From a virus: a stretch of DNA of 44,098 bases. Positions 7,789-15,704 of this stretch are shown in pieces. Within the stretch, counting starts at the first letter, position 1; each line of letters opens with the position of its first letter. The stretch spans positions 1-44,098 of the IMG/VR virus record IMGVR_UViG_3300024265_000103; one strand, 5' to 3'. Both the position numbers and the translations under genes were made by a program. Under the pieces are notes generated by a model that was not told the origin of the DNA, did no database searches, and was given only the letters and a program-made list of their open reading frames with translations.

Positions 7789-7916
7789 GTACAGCAACAA
7801 TAATTATGAACGGACTTATCAGAATTGTTATTGTTTTATGTGTTACTGGTCTTCTTATTAGATTATTAGAAATAGCAGATAAATATTTTAATAAAGGAGA
7901 TGGAGATAATGAATAG
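7785..7916 (+). CDS. small single-pass membrane protein, 43 aa
   Basis: ATG 7785 overlaps the thyX stop (ATGA), GGAG lies 8 bases upstream, and the end overlaps the next gene by 8 bases. Residues about 6-28 form one hydrophobic helix (IIMNGLIRIVIVLCVTGLLI), followed by a charged tail (ADKYFNKGDGDNE). Function unknown. Confidence 0.55.
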   Translation: MSTATIIMNGLIRIVIVLCVTGLLIRLLEIADKYFNKGDGDNE

Positions 7917-8145
7917 AGAAACAGGTGAGATAAAAAGGTTTGCAGAGAATGAAGCTGTTCCAAATATGTTTTATGGGATTCAAGAAGAGCAAATGACTGA
8001 CAAACAAAAAGTTGAAATGGCTGTAAGTAAATATGATAATAAATCTGAACTTGGAAAAATATTTACAGGTAATAGAGCTGAACGCAGAAAACTTGAAAGA
8101 ATGGTGAAAAAAGAACTTAAAAGGAAAAAAAATGAAAAAATATAA
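7909..8145 (+). CDS. hypothetical basic-tailed protein, 78 aa
   Basis: ATG 7909 is preferred over an in-frame ATG at 7900 because AAAGGAG sits 9 bases before 7909 but directly abuts 7900. The opening MNRETGEIKRF is common in small phage proteins. The last 30 residues are strongly basic (RAERRKLERMVKKELKRKK), suggesting contact with nucleic acid. It overlaps the next gene by 14 bases. No family recognised. Confidence 0.6.
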   Translation: MNRETGEIKRFAENEAVPNMFYGIQEEQMTDKQKVEMAVSKYDNKSELGKIFTGNRAERRKLERMVKKELKRKKNEKI

Positions 8146-8350
8146 ATATAAATTAAAACCCTGTAAGCATGGCGGCTTTTTTATATACAGCAAACAGAAG
8201 TTTAAATGGAAATTAGCTAGGGGATATTTATCCGGACATTTCCCAATAATAGAACATGCTATTGATGCTATCAAACTTAAGCATGTGAATGAAAAAGGAA
8301 ATATTAAAATATCAATAAGTTCTAAATATACAGTGATAAGGGATAAATAA
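8132..8350 (+). CDS. hypothetical basic protein, 72 aa
   Basis: Follows AAAAGGA and ends one base into the clamp gene start (TAATG). The protein is lysine- and aromatic-rich (KYKYKLKPCKHGGFFIYSKQ) with one central H-x(n)-H region. No domain is recognised. Coupling to the sliding-clamp gene suggests replication timing, not function. Confidence 0.55.
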   Translation: MKKYKYKLKPCKHGGFFIYSKQKFKWKLARGYLSGHFPIIEHAIDAIKLKHVNEKGNIKISISSKYTVIRDK

Positions 8351-9444
8351 TGGAATGTAAACGTAAAGATTTATTGGCTGCAGTAGAAAGAGTTATGCCT
8401 GGAGTTGGAAGTGAAAGAGCTCTTCTTGAAGGAGTTCAGACTATTGTTTTTACTGCTTCAGGACTCCATACTTATAATGCCAGAGTTTGTGTTACCTGTC
8501 CTTTTTCAACAGAAGACATAGCTGGTAGTGTCTCCGGAGACAAACTTCATAAATTATTGAAGAAAGGTAAATCAGAAGATTTAATTCTCTCAATAACAGA
8601 AGATGCTTTGGAAATAAAAGCTGGGAAAACTACAGCTTCTTTAACATTTTTTAAAGCTGAAATTGTGCAGAAAAAAATAGCTACTATCCACAGCTTAATA
8701 CCTTCAGAAGATCTCCCAAGAGATTTCCGGAAAGCATTAAGTTGTTGTGGTATTAAAGGTAATATTACTAAATGGTCCGGAGTATATTTTAAAGACTATA
8801 TGGTTTATGGAACCAATCAGGTTGTTAGTAATTTCTTTAATATTTCTCATTCTATGGGAGAGTTTTGGATCAGTCAAAAAAATGTTGAAACTATTCTTAA
8901 AATTAAAACTGGACTGAAAGCTTATGATGTATCTGGAAAAGAATCTGCTGAATGGTTTCATCTCATAGATGAAGATGGTACTATTTTCAGTTTTATTCTT
9001 CAGGATACTGCAACATTTACAGGAGCACTTAATTTCTTACTGGCTCAGGAAGAAGAGGAAGATAATAAAAAATATTTTAATACTAAAATACCTAAAGGAT
9101 TTCTTTCTGCAGTTGATGAATGCTCTGTTTTAAGTAGTAAATCAGATGATGCAAAAAAACAGTTTATCAGAGTTACTTTTAGTGAAGATGAATTACTGTT
9201 TGCTGCAGATAGTAAAAATGGAAAAGTAACCTCTTCAGTAGAATGGACTTCTCCCTTAGTAGCTTTTGATAAAATTGAAGAGGGACGTTACTATGTTGAT
9301 TACCTGAAAGATGCCTCTGAAAAGTGTAAGAGGATTATGATTAAACCTATGAAATTAGCAAAAAATAAAGTCTATCCTCTTATTATCATGACCACCCCAG
9401 GATTCAAATCTATGATTTGTCCTCTGTTTGAAAAAGAAGTTTGA
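8350..9444 (+). CDS. DNA polymerase sliding clamp (beta/DnaN-like), 364 aa
   Basis: The length equals bacterial DnaN (about 366 aa). The layout fits three clamp subdomains: residues 1-115 (open with MECKRKDLLAAVERVMPGVG and contain VSGDKLHKLLKKG, the DnaN position of the first helices), 120-245, and 250-364 ending in a short beta tail (GFKSMICPLFEKEV). Direct identity to DnaN is low, so the call rests on length, helix/strand rhythm and context. The window also encodes a family A polymerase and a clamp-loader ATPase, which would need a clamp. A ring around DNA giving processivity is the expected role. Confidence 0.72.
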   Translation: MECKRKDLLAAVERVMPGVGSERALLEGVQTIVFTASGLHTYNARVCVTCPFSTEDIAGSVSGDKLHKLLKKGKSEDLILSITEDALEIKAGKTTASLTFFKAEIVQKKIATIHSLIPSEDLPRDFRKALSCCGIKGNITKWSGVYFKDYMVYGTNQVVSNFFNISHSMGEFWISQKNVETILKIKTGLKAYDVSGKESAEWFHLIDEDGTIFSFILQDTATFTGALNFLLAQEEEEDNKKYFNTKIPKGFLSAVDECSVLSSKSDDAKKQFIRVTFSEDELLFAADSKNGKVTSSVEWTSPLVAFDKIEEGRYYVDYLKDASEKCKRIMIKPMKLAKNKVYPLIIMTTPGFKSMICPLFEKEV

Positions 9445-9445
9445 T

Positions 9446-9625
9446 ATGATTACCTCAGAAATAATTAAAGAAGCTATGAAAACATTTGGTGGTGTATGTC
9501 CTTTTGACTCTGATGATTGTCCTGGTGGGGAATGTGTTATGGGATGTATGACTCTTAAAAAATGCAATCAATGTGAATGTTCAAAAAAATATAGAGAAAA
9601 ACTGGAGAGACAAAATGGATTATGA
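9446..9625 (+). CDS. small cysteine-rich protein, 59 aa
   Basis: ATG 9446 lies just after the clamp stop; an in-frame TTG at 9428 inside the clamp gene is less likely. Seven cysteines fall in 34 residues (VCPFDSDDCPGGECVMGC, then KKCNQCECS), suggesting one or two metal sites. The C-terminus is basic. No family recognised. Overlaps the next gene by 11 bases. Confidence 0.55.
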   Translation: MITSEIIKEAMKTFGGVCPFDSDDCPGGECVMGCMTLKKCNQCECSKKYREKLERQNGL

Positions 9626-9791
9626 TTGGGAAGAATGGAGAGATACTTTAGATGAAATGCTTTTGGATCCGGCTTATGAATATGCTGACAGTACTCTACA
9701 AGGTATTTTAAAATGGGTTAATGAGAACGAACATATTACTGATAGTCAGGTAATGGCTATTACTAATATTAAGGAAGGGGCCAGAGAATAA
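9615..9791 (+). CDS. hypothetical acidic protein, 58 aa
   Basis: The start ATG 9615 has GGAGAG upstream; the in-frame ATG at 9573 does not. The sequence opens MDYDWEEWRDTLDEMLLD, is acidic, and is probably alpha-helical throughout. It ends directly before the YopX-like gene. No family recognised. Confidence 0.55.
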   Translation: MDYDWEEWRDTLDEMLLDPAYEYADSTLQGILKWVNENEHITDSQVMAITNIKEGARE

Positions 9792-10199
9792 ATGAAAATA
9801 TATCGAGGAAAAAGAATTGATAATGATGAATGGATTTATGGGTATTATGTTCGAATAGATAATGATCATTATATTTATTTTACAAAATCAGTTTGTATTG
9901 AAAAAGAAACTAATTCTTATGAGAATGAATTAGACCATGTTTCAGTATATCCTGAAACTGTAGGGCAACAAATTGGTATGAATGATAATGCTGGTACAGA
10001 AGTATATGAAGGTGATGAAATTCAACATTATTATGAAGAATCCTTTTTTAAGGGAGTAATAAAAGGCACTATTCTTTGGGATGATTCTGATTGTTGTTTT
10101 ATGGTTCAATATGATTCTGTGTCAATGCCTGTGGCTGTTTTGGATTTAAGAGAAAACAGTGATAATGATTTTTTTGTAAGAGGGAATATATATGAATAA
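9792..10199 (+). CDS. YopX-family protein, 135 aa
   Basis: Shows the YopX layout: a start with KIYRGKRIDNDEWIYGYYV, then the V-x-P-E-T-V-G-Q-Q-I-G-M-x-D turn, EVYEGDEI, and a terminal RGNIYE. YopX domains are common in phages of low-GC hosts; they are beta-rich and of unknown function. AAGGAAGGGG upstream supports the start; the end overlaps the next gene by eight bases. Confidence 0.85.
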   Translation: MKIYRGKRIDNDEWIYGYYVRIDNDHYIYFTKSVCIEKETNSYENELDHVSVYPETVGQQIGMNDNAGTEVYEGDEIQHYYEESFFKGVIKGTILWDDSDCCFMVQYDSVSMPVAVLDLRENSDNDFFVRGNIYE

Positions 10200-10473
10200 T
10201 ACAATACCAGAAATGGCAGATCTTAGGGGTAAATATTGGGAACAACCTAATAGAGATGATATTTTAATTGATGATGAAAGTGCTTTAATGAATAAGGAAT
10301 CATTTAAAAAATTAAAAGAATATTCAACGTCAATTCCTTCAGGCAAATATCCTGGTAAAATGTGGAAAAGTAATTGTGGTAAAGAATTAGGGTACTTAGT
10401 TTGGTTTTCAGTAAGTGAAGATCCAAAGTTTTTAGATATAAATCATAGAAACATTATAATTGTAGAGGAATAA
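10192..10473 (+). CDS. hypothetical protein, 93 aa
   Basis: AGAGGGAA precedes ATG 10192, which overlaps the YopX-like gene. The protein is mixed alpha/beta with KYPGKMWKSNCGKELGYLVW in the middle and a hydrophobic strand at the end (RNIIIVEE). No family recognised. It lies two bases before the polymerase gene. Confidence 0.55.
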   Translation: MNNTIPEMADLRGKYWEQPNRDDILIDDESALMNKESFKKLKEYSTSIPSGKYPGKMWKSNCGKELGYLVWFSVSEDPKFLDINHRNIIIVEE

Positions 10474-10475
10474 TA

Positions 10476-13148
10476 ATGGAATCATCTTTTTTTGACTTTG
10501 GTGAAGTAGTAGAAGAAAATCCTTTCTCCACTAAAGTAAATGCTTGTGCGACATGTCCCAAACGTGTAGAAGTTAAAACCCCTATAATGAAATTTGCTGG
10601 AAAGGGTCAACGTAAAATCTTAATAATAAATGGATCTCCCAGTAAAAAAGCTGATAAAGAAGGTAAACCTTTTTATGATAAATCCGGAAAGTTTTTTAGA
10701 GAAACTCTTATGGAGCTTGGTCTTAATTTAGGTAGGGATACTATTTATGGTTATGCTGTGAGCTGTCATATTCCTATGAAGAATAAAAAATCCAATGTAA
10801 GTGATGCTGATATTGGAAGGTGTCATAATATTCTTACAGCAAAAATAAATGAATTCAGGCCACATGTAATAATCACATTAGGAATAGCTGCAGCTGCCAG
10901 TGTGATAAGAACCAGAGCTGCAGGTAGACTTACCGGTATTAAAATGACTGCTTACTATGGTGAGCAGATTCCAGATCAGGATTGGAAAATACACATATGT
11001 CCTACATGGAGTCCTGAAGAAGTTAGAAAATCTGTAGATTTCAAAGGAAAAATAGATCCAGTTATACTTAAACTTTGGAAAAGAGATTTAAGAAAAGCAA
11101 TCAATTTAATTAATAAACCTTTTTACACGCATAATTATAATAGTGAAGTATTTGCATTGCATACATTGAAAGAATCTTTAGATATGCTGGATACTATTTA
11201 TAAATCCTGGACTTGTCTTACTTTTGATTATGAAACAACAGGTCTTAAACCTCATAGAGAAGGTCATTATATTGATTGCGTGGGATTTTCTAATGGTATA
11301 CTTGGAGTTGGGATGCCTTACTTCAGCCATCCTGATTTTCATAAAAAAATGAAACTTATTTTGCGAAGTACAAAGATTAAAAAAATAGCTCATAATGCTA
11401 AGTTTGAAGATACCTGGTCTCATATACGTGGAATTAAACAACATGTTCAAAATATGTATTGGTGTACTATGCTTGGAGCTCACTGTCTACATAACAAAAA
11501 AAATGTTGGAGCTAAATATCTTATCTTTTGTAAATTAGGAATTCTTAATTATGATTCTGAAGTAGATAAGTATTTAAAAGCTACTGAAGAAGAAGAATTG
11601 AAATATGGCAAAAATGCTATTAATCAAATTCATCTGGCAGACACTCATGAAAAACTCATGTATGTAGCAAGAGATGCTCATTTAGAATATAAATTATTTG
11701 AGCACCAGGATTCCAGATTAAAAGGAAATTTAAGAAAAGGTTTTTTGTTTCTTCACAAAGGTACCATGGCTCATGGAATCATGGAAGCTGCTGGTTTTAA
11801 AATTGACATGGAAAAAGCTGAACTTAATACAGGTTTTATGAAAGCAAAAGTAGATGGTCTCTGGGATAGAATATTAGAAATGCCGGAAACTAAAAATTGG
11901 GATCGAAAAATACAAGGAAAAGGATTTCAATATCATATCTATGATAGATTAAAGTTTGATGTTCCTGTAGGAATGTCAGATGATTTAAAACCTGGGAACA
12001 GGCCAGAAAATGAGGAAGCTCTCCTTAGTCTTAAAAATGATTTCATTGATACTATTGTAAAAATAAGAAAACAGAAAAAAATATATGATACTCTAAATAA
12101 ATATACTACAGAAGCCTGTAACGGAATGATACATCCTATGTTTTCCACTCATAACGTCCAGACATTCCGTTCAGGCTGTTCTAATCCCAATATCCAAAAT
12201 CCCTTTAAAAGAAATAAAAAAGCAAAAACTATGCTGCGAACAGCATTAAGACCTTCCCCAGGAAATGAAATATGGGAATGGGATTATAAGATGCTGGAGG
12301 TTGTAATTGCCGGTTGCGTATTTAAAGATCCTGCCTGGCTTGCCTATTGTTTTAAACAAGATACTGCAGATATGCATAAAGATGTATCTTTTGAAATGCT
12401 TTTTCTTGATGATGAGATATATGATGCATGGATGGAAGTTATTGATCCTCTTAATGGTTTAAAAGTAGCCAAAACAGTACGGCAAGCCAGTAAAAACGGT
12501 TACGTATTTCCTTCTGTATATGGTGCTGGTCTTGAAAAAACAGCCAGTGGTGTATGGAAGCAGATTCCGGAAATAGTAAAGAAACATTTATCTAAAATTG
12601 GAATGCCTAATGAAGTAGGTGGTCGTCAGAAAGGATCCCCCATTAATTCATATGCTCGTTTCAAAGAATGGATGAGAATATATATCGATTATTACTGGAA
12701 TGAAAAGTACCCTACTTATAAAGCCAATAGAGATGTCATGTATAAAAAATATTTAAGAGATGGTTATGTAGACATGCTGACAGGCTTTAGATACTGGGGG
12801 CCCATGAGTTTTAATAACTTCTGTAATGGACCAGTACAGGGACCTGCCAGTCATATCAAATTATGGACCATGGAAAAAACCCAGAAAGAAGCTAAAAAAT
12901 TAGGACTCAGATCAAAACAAATTTATGAAATTCATGACAGTATAGGTTGGGACGGTGTTCCGGAAGAAAGAGAAATTGTTGATGAATTAATGTTTAAGTA
13001 TGGAACTCTCTATGTTAGAGAACATTGGGATTGGATTATTTCTCCTTCAACGCTTGAAAAAGAAGTCAGTGGTATTGATGGTACCTGGAATGATATGAAA
13101 GAACTTAAAGAAGAAAAATGGATTAAAGATGAATGGAGAAATATGTGA
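10476..13148 (+). CDS. family A DNA polymerase with 3'-5' exonuclease and N-terminal uracil-DNA-glycosylase-fold domain, 890 aa
   Basis: Three domains in one chain. Residues 20-215 resemble family 4 UDG: four cysteines (C24, C27, C97, C116) at the iron-sulphur positions and GKPFYDKSGKFFRETL where UDGs have G-x-P-F-x-G-x-A-G. But the catalytic GEAPG is NGSPS and the HPA motif is CPTWSP, so base removal is doubtful. Residues about 245-430 are a DnaQ-like exonuclease: FDYETTG, AHNAKFED, YVARDAHLEY. Residues about 440-890 are the polymerase: FRSGCSNPNIQNP, motif A EWDYKMLE (usually DYSQIE), motif B RQASKNGYVFPSVYG, motif C IHDS. It is the main replicase candidate. AGAGGAA supports the start. Confidence 0.92.
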   Translation: MESSFFDFGEVVEENPFSTKVNACATCPKRVEVKTPIMKFAGKGQRKILIINGSPSKKADKEGKPFYDKSGKFFRETLMELGLNLGRDTIYGYAVSCHIPMKNKKSNVSDADIGRCHNILTAKINEFRPHVIITLGIAAAASVIRTRAAGRLTGIKMTAYYGEQIPDQDWKIHICPTWSPEEVRKSVDFKGKIDPVILKLWKRDLRKAINLINKPFYTHNYNSEVFALHTLKESLDMLDTIYKSWTCLTFDYETTGLKPHREGHYIDCVGFSNGILGVGMPYFSHPDFHKKMKLILRSTKIKKIAHNAKFEDTWSHIRGIKQHVQNMYWCTMLGAHCLHNKKNVGAKYLIFCKLGILNYDSEVDKYLKATEEEELKYGKNAINQIHLADTHEKLMYVARDAHLEYKLFEHQDSRLKGNLRKGFLFLHKGTMAHGIMEAAGFKIDMEKAELNTGFMKAKVDGLWDRILEMPETKNWDRKIQGKGFQYHIYDRLKFDVPVGMSDDLKPGNRPENEEALLSLKNDFIDTIVKIRKQKKIYDTLNKYTTEACNGMIHPMFSTHNVQTFRSGCSNPNIQNPFKRNKKAKTMLRTALRPSPGNEIWEWDYKMLEVVIAGCVFKDPAWLAYCFKQDTADMHKDVSFEMLFLDDEIYDAWMEVIDPLNGLKVAKTVRQASKNGYVFPSVYGAGLEKTASGVWKQIPEIVKKHLSKIGMPNEVGGRQKGSPINSYARFKEWMRIYIDYYWNEKYPTYKANRDVMYKKYLRDGYVDMLTGFRYWGPMSFNNFCNGPVQGPASHIKLWTMEKTQKEAKKLGLRSKQIYEIHDSIGWDGVPEEREIVDELMFKYGTLYVREHWDWIISPSTLEKEVSGIDGTWNDMKELKEEKWIKDEWRNM

Positions 13149-13363
13149 ATTTAAGTGATTATGAATTTGAAAAAATTACAAATAAGATACAACAAGAAAA
13201 TTTTCCAAATTTTATAATAAAAGGAAAAAAGATAAAAGGACGTTCTTATATTTGTAATCATTGTAACACAAAATCTATTGGACCAAAAGGTATCTCAAAG
13301 TGGATGTGTAATGTGTGTGGAGAATATAATACAGTTTCTATTCCACCAATAAATAAAATATAA
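13145..13363 (+). CDS. zinc-ribbon protein, 72 aa
   Basis: GTG 13145 is preferred: GGAG is 6 bases upstream and it overlaps the polymerase stop as GTGA, like other junctions here. ATG 13133 (76 aa) in the same frame is the alternative. Two CxxC pairs (YICNHCNTK and WMCNVCGEY) in the second half make a zinc ribbon. The N-terminal half is helical. Function unknown. Confidence 0.6.
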   Translation: MNLSDYEFEKITNKIQQENFPNFIIKGKKIKGRSYICNHCNTKSIGPKGISKWMCNVCGEYNTVSIPPINKI

Positions 13364-13378
13364 TAAGAGGATAAATGT

Positions 13379-13522
13379 ATGAGTTTTGAAGACACACCAG
13401 AAGATGAAAGAGAAGGATATCCTTGTCCTAATTGTGAACATGGATCTGTTACACTTAATTTTGATGAAACAAAATGGGAATGTGACACTTGTAATTTTGA
13501 ACGGGAAACTGTAAATGACTGA
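13379..13522 (+). CDS. minimal zinc-ribbon protein, 47 aa
   Basis: ATG 13379 follows AAGAGGAT. The 47-residue product has YPCPNCEHG and WECDTCNFE, the CxxC-x(n)-CxxC of a zinc ribbon, with an acidic opening (SFEDTPEDEREG). It is the second zinc ribbon in a row and overlaps the next gene by eight bases. It may bind nucleic acid or a polymerase, but there is no direct evidence. Confidence 0.6.
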   Translation: MSFEDTPEDEREGYPCPNCEHGSVTLNFDETKWECDTCNFERETVND

Positions 13523-13727
13523 AGAAGCTTATAAAAATATAATTGTGAGAGCTGTTACACTTGAAGATAACATTGTACTTGATATAATTTCTAAAATGCT
13601 ATTCGAAAGTGAACAAGCTAAACAAGAATTGCGAACCAAAGGATATGGTTGGATTGGATTAAGTTTATTACTTACTGTTCAACAAGAAGTTCCTAATATA
13701 AGGAATACAGATGAAATTCCCCACTAA
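13515..13727 (+). CDS. hypothetical protein, 70 aa
   Basis: Overlaps the zinc-ribbon gene by 8 bases and the methylase gene by 17. The ribosome site is weak (GGGAAAC). Predicted mostly helical, opening MTEEAYKNIIVRAVTLEDN. No family recognised; could be translated by coupling. Confidence 0.5.
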   Translation: MTEEAYKNIIVRAVTLEDNIVLDIISKMLFESEQAKQELRTKGYGWIGLSLLLTVQQEVPNIRNTDEIPH

Positions 13728-14322
13728 AAAATATGATGTAATCTATGTAGATCCTCCCTGGCCTTATGATTTAGTAGGGAAAAACTTTGATTCTCAGTTT
13801 TCCGGATCCAAAGATAATTATAAAGCAGTTGAATCTGCAGAAGATCACTATCCAGTAATGACTTTAAAGGCTATTAAAGAACTTCCTATTCAGGATATAG
13901 CTGAAAATAACTCTGTGTGTTACTTGTGGATAACCGGTCCTCATTTGGCTTATGGTGCTGAAGTTTTAAAAGCTTGGGGCTTCACTTATTCTACTGTAGC
14001 CTTTGTATGGTACAAAGAAGCTGTAAATCCGGGATTTTATACAATGAGCTCATGTGAGTATTGCCTTGTGGGTAAACGGGGAAGTATTCCAAAACCCAGA
14101 GGTTCCAGGAATGAACAGCAATTCCTTGCAGAAACAAGAACTCATCATTCAACTAAACCTGCAGAAATAAGAAATAGGATAACCAGAATGCATCCTACTC
14201 AAAAAAGAATAGAACTTTTTGCCAGAGTACGTGTTCATGGATGGTATGCATGGGGATTAGATCTTCCTCCGGAGACACTGCCGGGAGTAGCTTATCTTTC
14301 TGGCCCTATTCTTTTTGATTAA
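13711..14322 (+). CDS. MT-A70 family adenine-N6 DNA methyltransferase, 203 aa
   Basis: The catalytic DPPW is at residues 14-17 (VIYVDPPWPY), followed by the family pattern: YPVMTLKAIKELPI, NSVCYLWITGPHLAYGAEVLKAWGF, then VWYKE, the EYCLVGKRG strand and the S-adenosylmethionine-related HPTQKRIELFARV. MT-A70 phage enzymes methylate adenine in DNA at short motifs, often to avoid host restriction. No target-recognition insert or restriction partner is seen, so it is an orphan. AAGGAAT is upstream. Confidence 0.92.
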   Translation: MKFPTKKYDVIYVDPPWPYDLVGKNFDSQFSGSKDNYKAVESAEDHYPVMTLKAIKELPIQDIAENNSVCYLWITGPHLAYGAEVLKAWGFTYSTVAFVWYKEAVNPGFYTMSSCEYCLVGKRGSIPKPRGSRNEQQFLAETRTHHSTKPAEIRNRITRMHPTQKRIELFARVRVHGWYAWGLDLPPETLPGVAYLSGPILFD

Positions 14323-14338
14323 ATAAAAGGAGATATAT

Positions 14339-15220
14339 ATGAAAGAATTTTATCAAGATTGGAATCTCAATAATAAATCATACCGATTAATCGAAAATAT
14401 AAATATGATTCTTGCTGAATATGAAGAACAAGGTTACAAGCTTACATTAAGACAACTCTTTTATCAACTTGTTAAACAAAATATCATCCCTAGTACTATA
14501 AAAGAATATGCTAAATTAGGCACTGTTGTTAGTAAAGGGCGTTTAGCCGGTATGATAGATTGGTATATGATTGAAGACAGAGGTAGAATTCCGGTTGATA
14601 GAACTCATTGGGATAATCCTACAGAAATATTAGAAATGGCAATGAAAACCTACTATCGATCAAGATGGGAAACTCAAACTTATTATGTAGAAGTAATGAG
14701 TGAAAAAGACGCTGTTTCTAATATTATACAACCTGTGTGTCGTAGATGGGATGTAACTTTCACTGCTAATAAAGGATATTCTTCTTTATCTGCTTTATAT
14801 GAAGCATCATTAAGAATGAAAAAAGCATTTTATAATAGAAAAACATCTGTACTTATTTATCTTGGGGATCATGATCCCTCTGGAATGGATATGACTCGTG
14901 ATATTGAAAATCGCCTTTATATGTTTCTTAAAAACGCAAGTCCTACTGTAATTAGAATAGCTTTAAATATGGATCAAGTAATAGAGTATAATCCTCCTGA
15001 AAATCCAGCTAAAACCACAGATTCAAGATTTCAAAAGTATGCTGATGAATTTGGTGAATCTTCCTGGGAACTTGATGCTTTGGAACCTAAAGTATTAGAA
15101 GATTTAGTAGAAAAAGAAATTACTAGATTGATTGATTTTGATGCCTGGAAAGAAGTAGAGGAATTAGAACATGAACATAAAGAAAAACTCCAGACAGTAG
15201 CTGATGAATTTGAGGATTAA
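14339..15220 (+). CDS. Spo11/topoisomerase VI subunit A-like protein (Toprim), possible Mini-A, 293 aa
   Basis: The N-terminal domain carries TLRQLFYQL (R38, Y42), which resembles the 5Y-CAP catalytic R-x-x-x-Y of Spo11/Topo VI-A, then GRLAGMIDWYMIEDRGR. A Toprim domain follows: VEVMSEKDA (E122), the glycine turn NKGYSS, and YLGDHDPSGMDM (D177, D179). This is the order found in Topo VI-A. The length (293) is less than Topo VI-A (about 370) and no B-subunit ATPase is seen, which matches the 'Mini-A' group described from mobile elements. Toprim is secure; strand breakage through Y42 is inference. AAAGGAG precedes the start. RNase M5 or a primase fits less well. Confidence 0.7.
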   Translation: MKEFYQDWNLNNKSYRLIENINMILAEYEEQGYKLTLRQLFYQLVKQNIIPSTIKEYAKLGTVVSKGRLAGMIDWYMIEDRGRIPVDRTHWDNPTEILEMAMKTYYRSRWETQTYYVEVMSEKDAVSNIIQPVCRRWDVTFTANKGYSSLSALYEASLRMKKAFYNRKTSVLIYLGDHDPSGMDMTRDIENRLYMFLKNASPTVIRIALNMDQVIEYNPPENPAKTTDSRFQKYADEFGESSWELDALEPKVLEDLVEKEITRLIDFDAWKEVEELEHEHKEKLQTVADEFED

Positions 15221-15269
15221 GTAAGTCCGTAATAGAGTATAAAATCTATAATTATAAAGAGGATGCAAT

Positions 15270-15704
15270 ATGAATAAAAAAGAAATGGATGCTGAATTAT
15301 TAAAAATCACAAAGGAAACTTTAGCTCCTAGATTGCAAGAAAAAGAAGATGCTATAAAAAAAATTGATAATCTCTCTATAATGAATAAAGTATATAAGTA
15401 TGGATCTGCATCAGATTTCCTTCATATGATAACTAAACAAGCTCATCCTTTGAACAAAAAGAAAGCTGTGAGATTTATAAAACAAGGTGAAGACTTATAT
15501 TTTAATATGGGAGACTGGCTTAAACCTTATCAAAATAAACTTTTTGAAAAATTAGTGAAAGGTACTATCCAACCTCCAGCCAATAAAAGACTTGATCAAT
15601 TATGGATGTGGATAGCAGCTTGGCAAACTATTGAAAATGCTGTTAGAGCAAGCACAGCTCCAATTGAAGTAGTAAAAATATGGCAATCTGGGAGGCTTTT
15701 TTAA
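15270..15704 (+). CDS. hypothetical helical protein, 144 aa
   Basis: AGAGGATG precedes ATG 15270; the stop overlaps the clamp-loader start (TAATG). The protein is largely alpha-helical with a tryptophan-rich section near the end (QLWMWIAAWQTIENAVRAS). The 49 bases before it hold no gene. Coupling to the clamp loader makes a role as its small subunit possible, but no homology supports this. Confidence 0.6.
   Translation: MNKKEMDAELLKITKETLAPRLQEKEDAIKKIDNLSIMNKVYKYGSASDFLHMITKQAHPLNKKKAVRFIKQGEDLYFNMGDWLKPYQNKLFEKLVKGTIQPPANKRLDQLWMWIAAWQTIENAVRASTAPIEVVKIWQSGRLF

Noticed and set aside
7888-8274. A 128-aa frame on the - strand
   Set aside because: Lies over two coupled + strand genes, has a phenylalanine/serine-rich shadow composition and no ribosome site.
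14339-15220. Reading the Toprim protein as a DnaG-type primase or RNase M5
   Set aside because: No zinc-binding primase domain, and the R-x-x-x-Y winged-helix region before Toprim fits Spo11/Topo VI-A better.
15221-15269. A possible promoter (TATAAT-like in tctataattataaa) ahead of the gene at 15270
   Set aside because: No matching -35 element at the right spacing; AT-rich gaps give such strings by chance.
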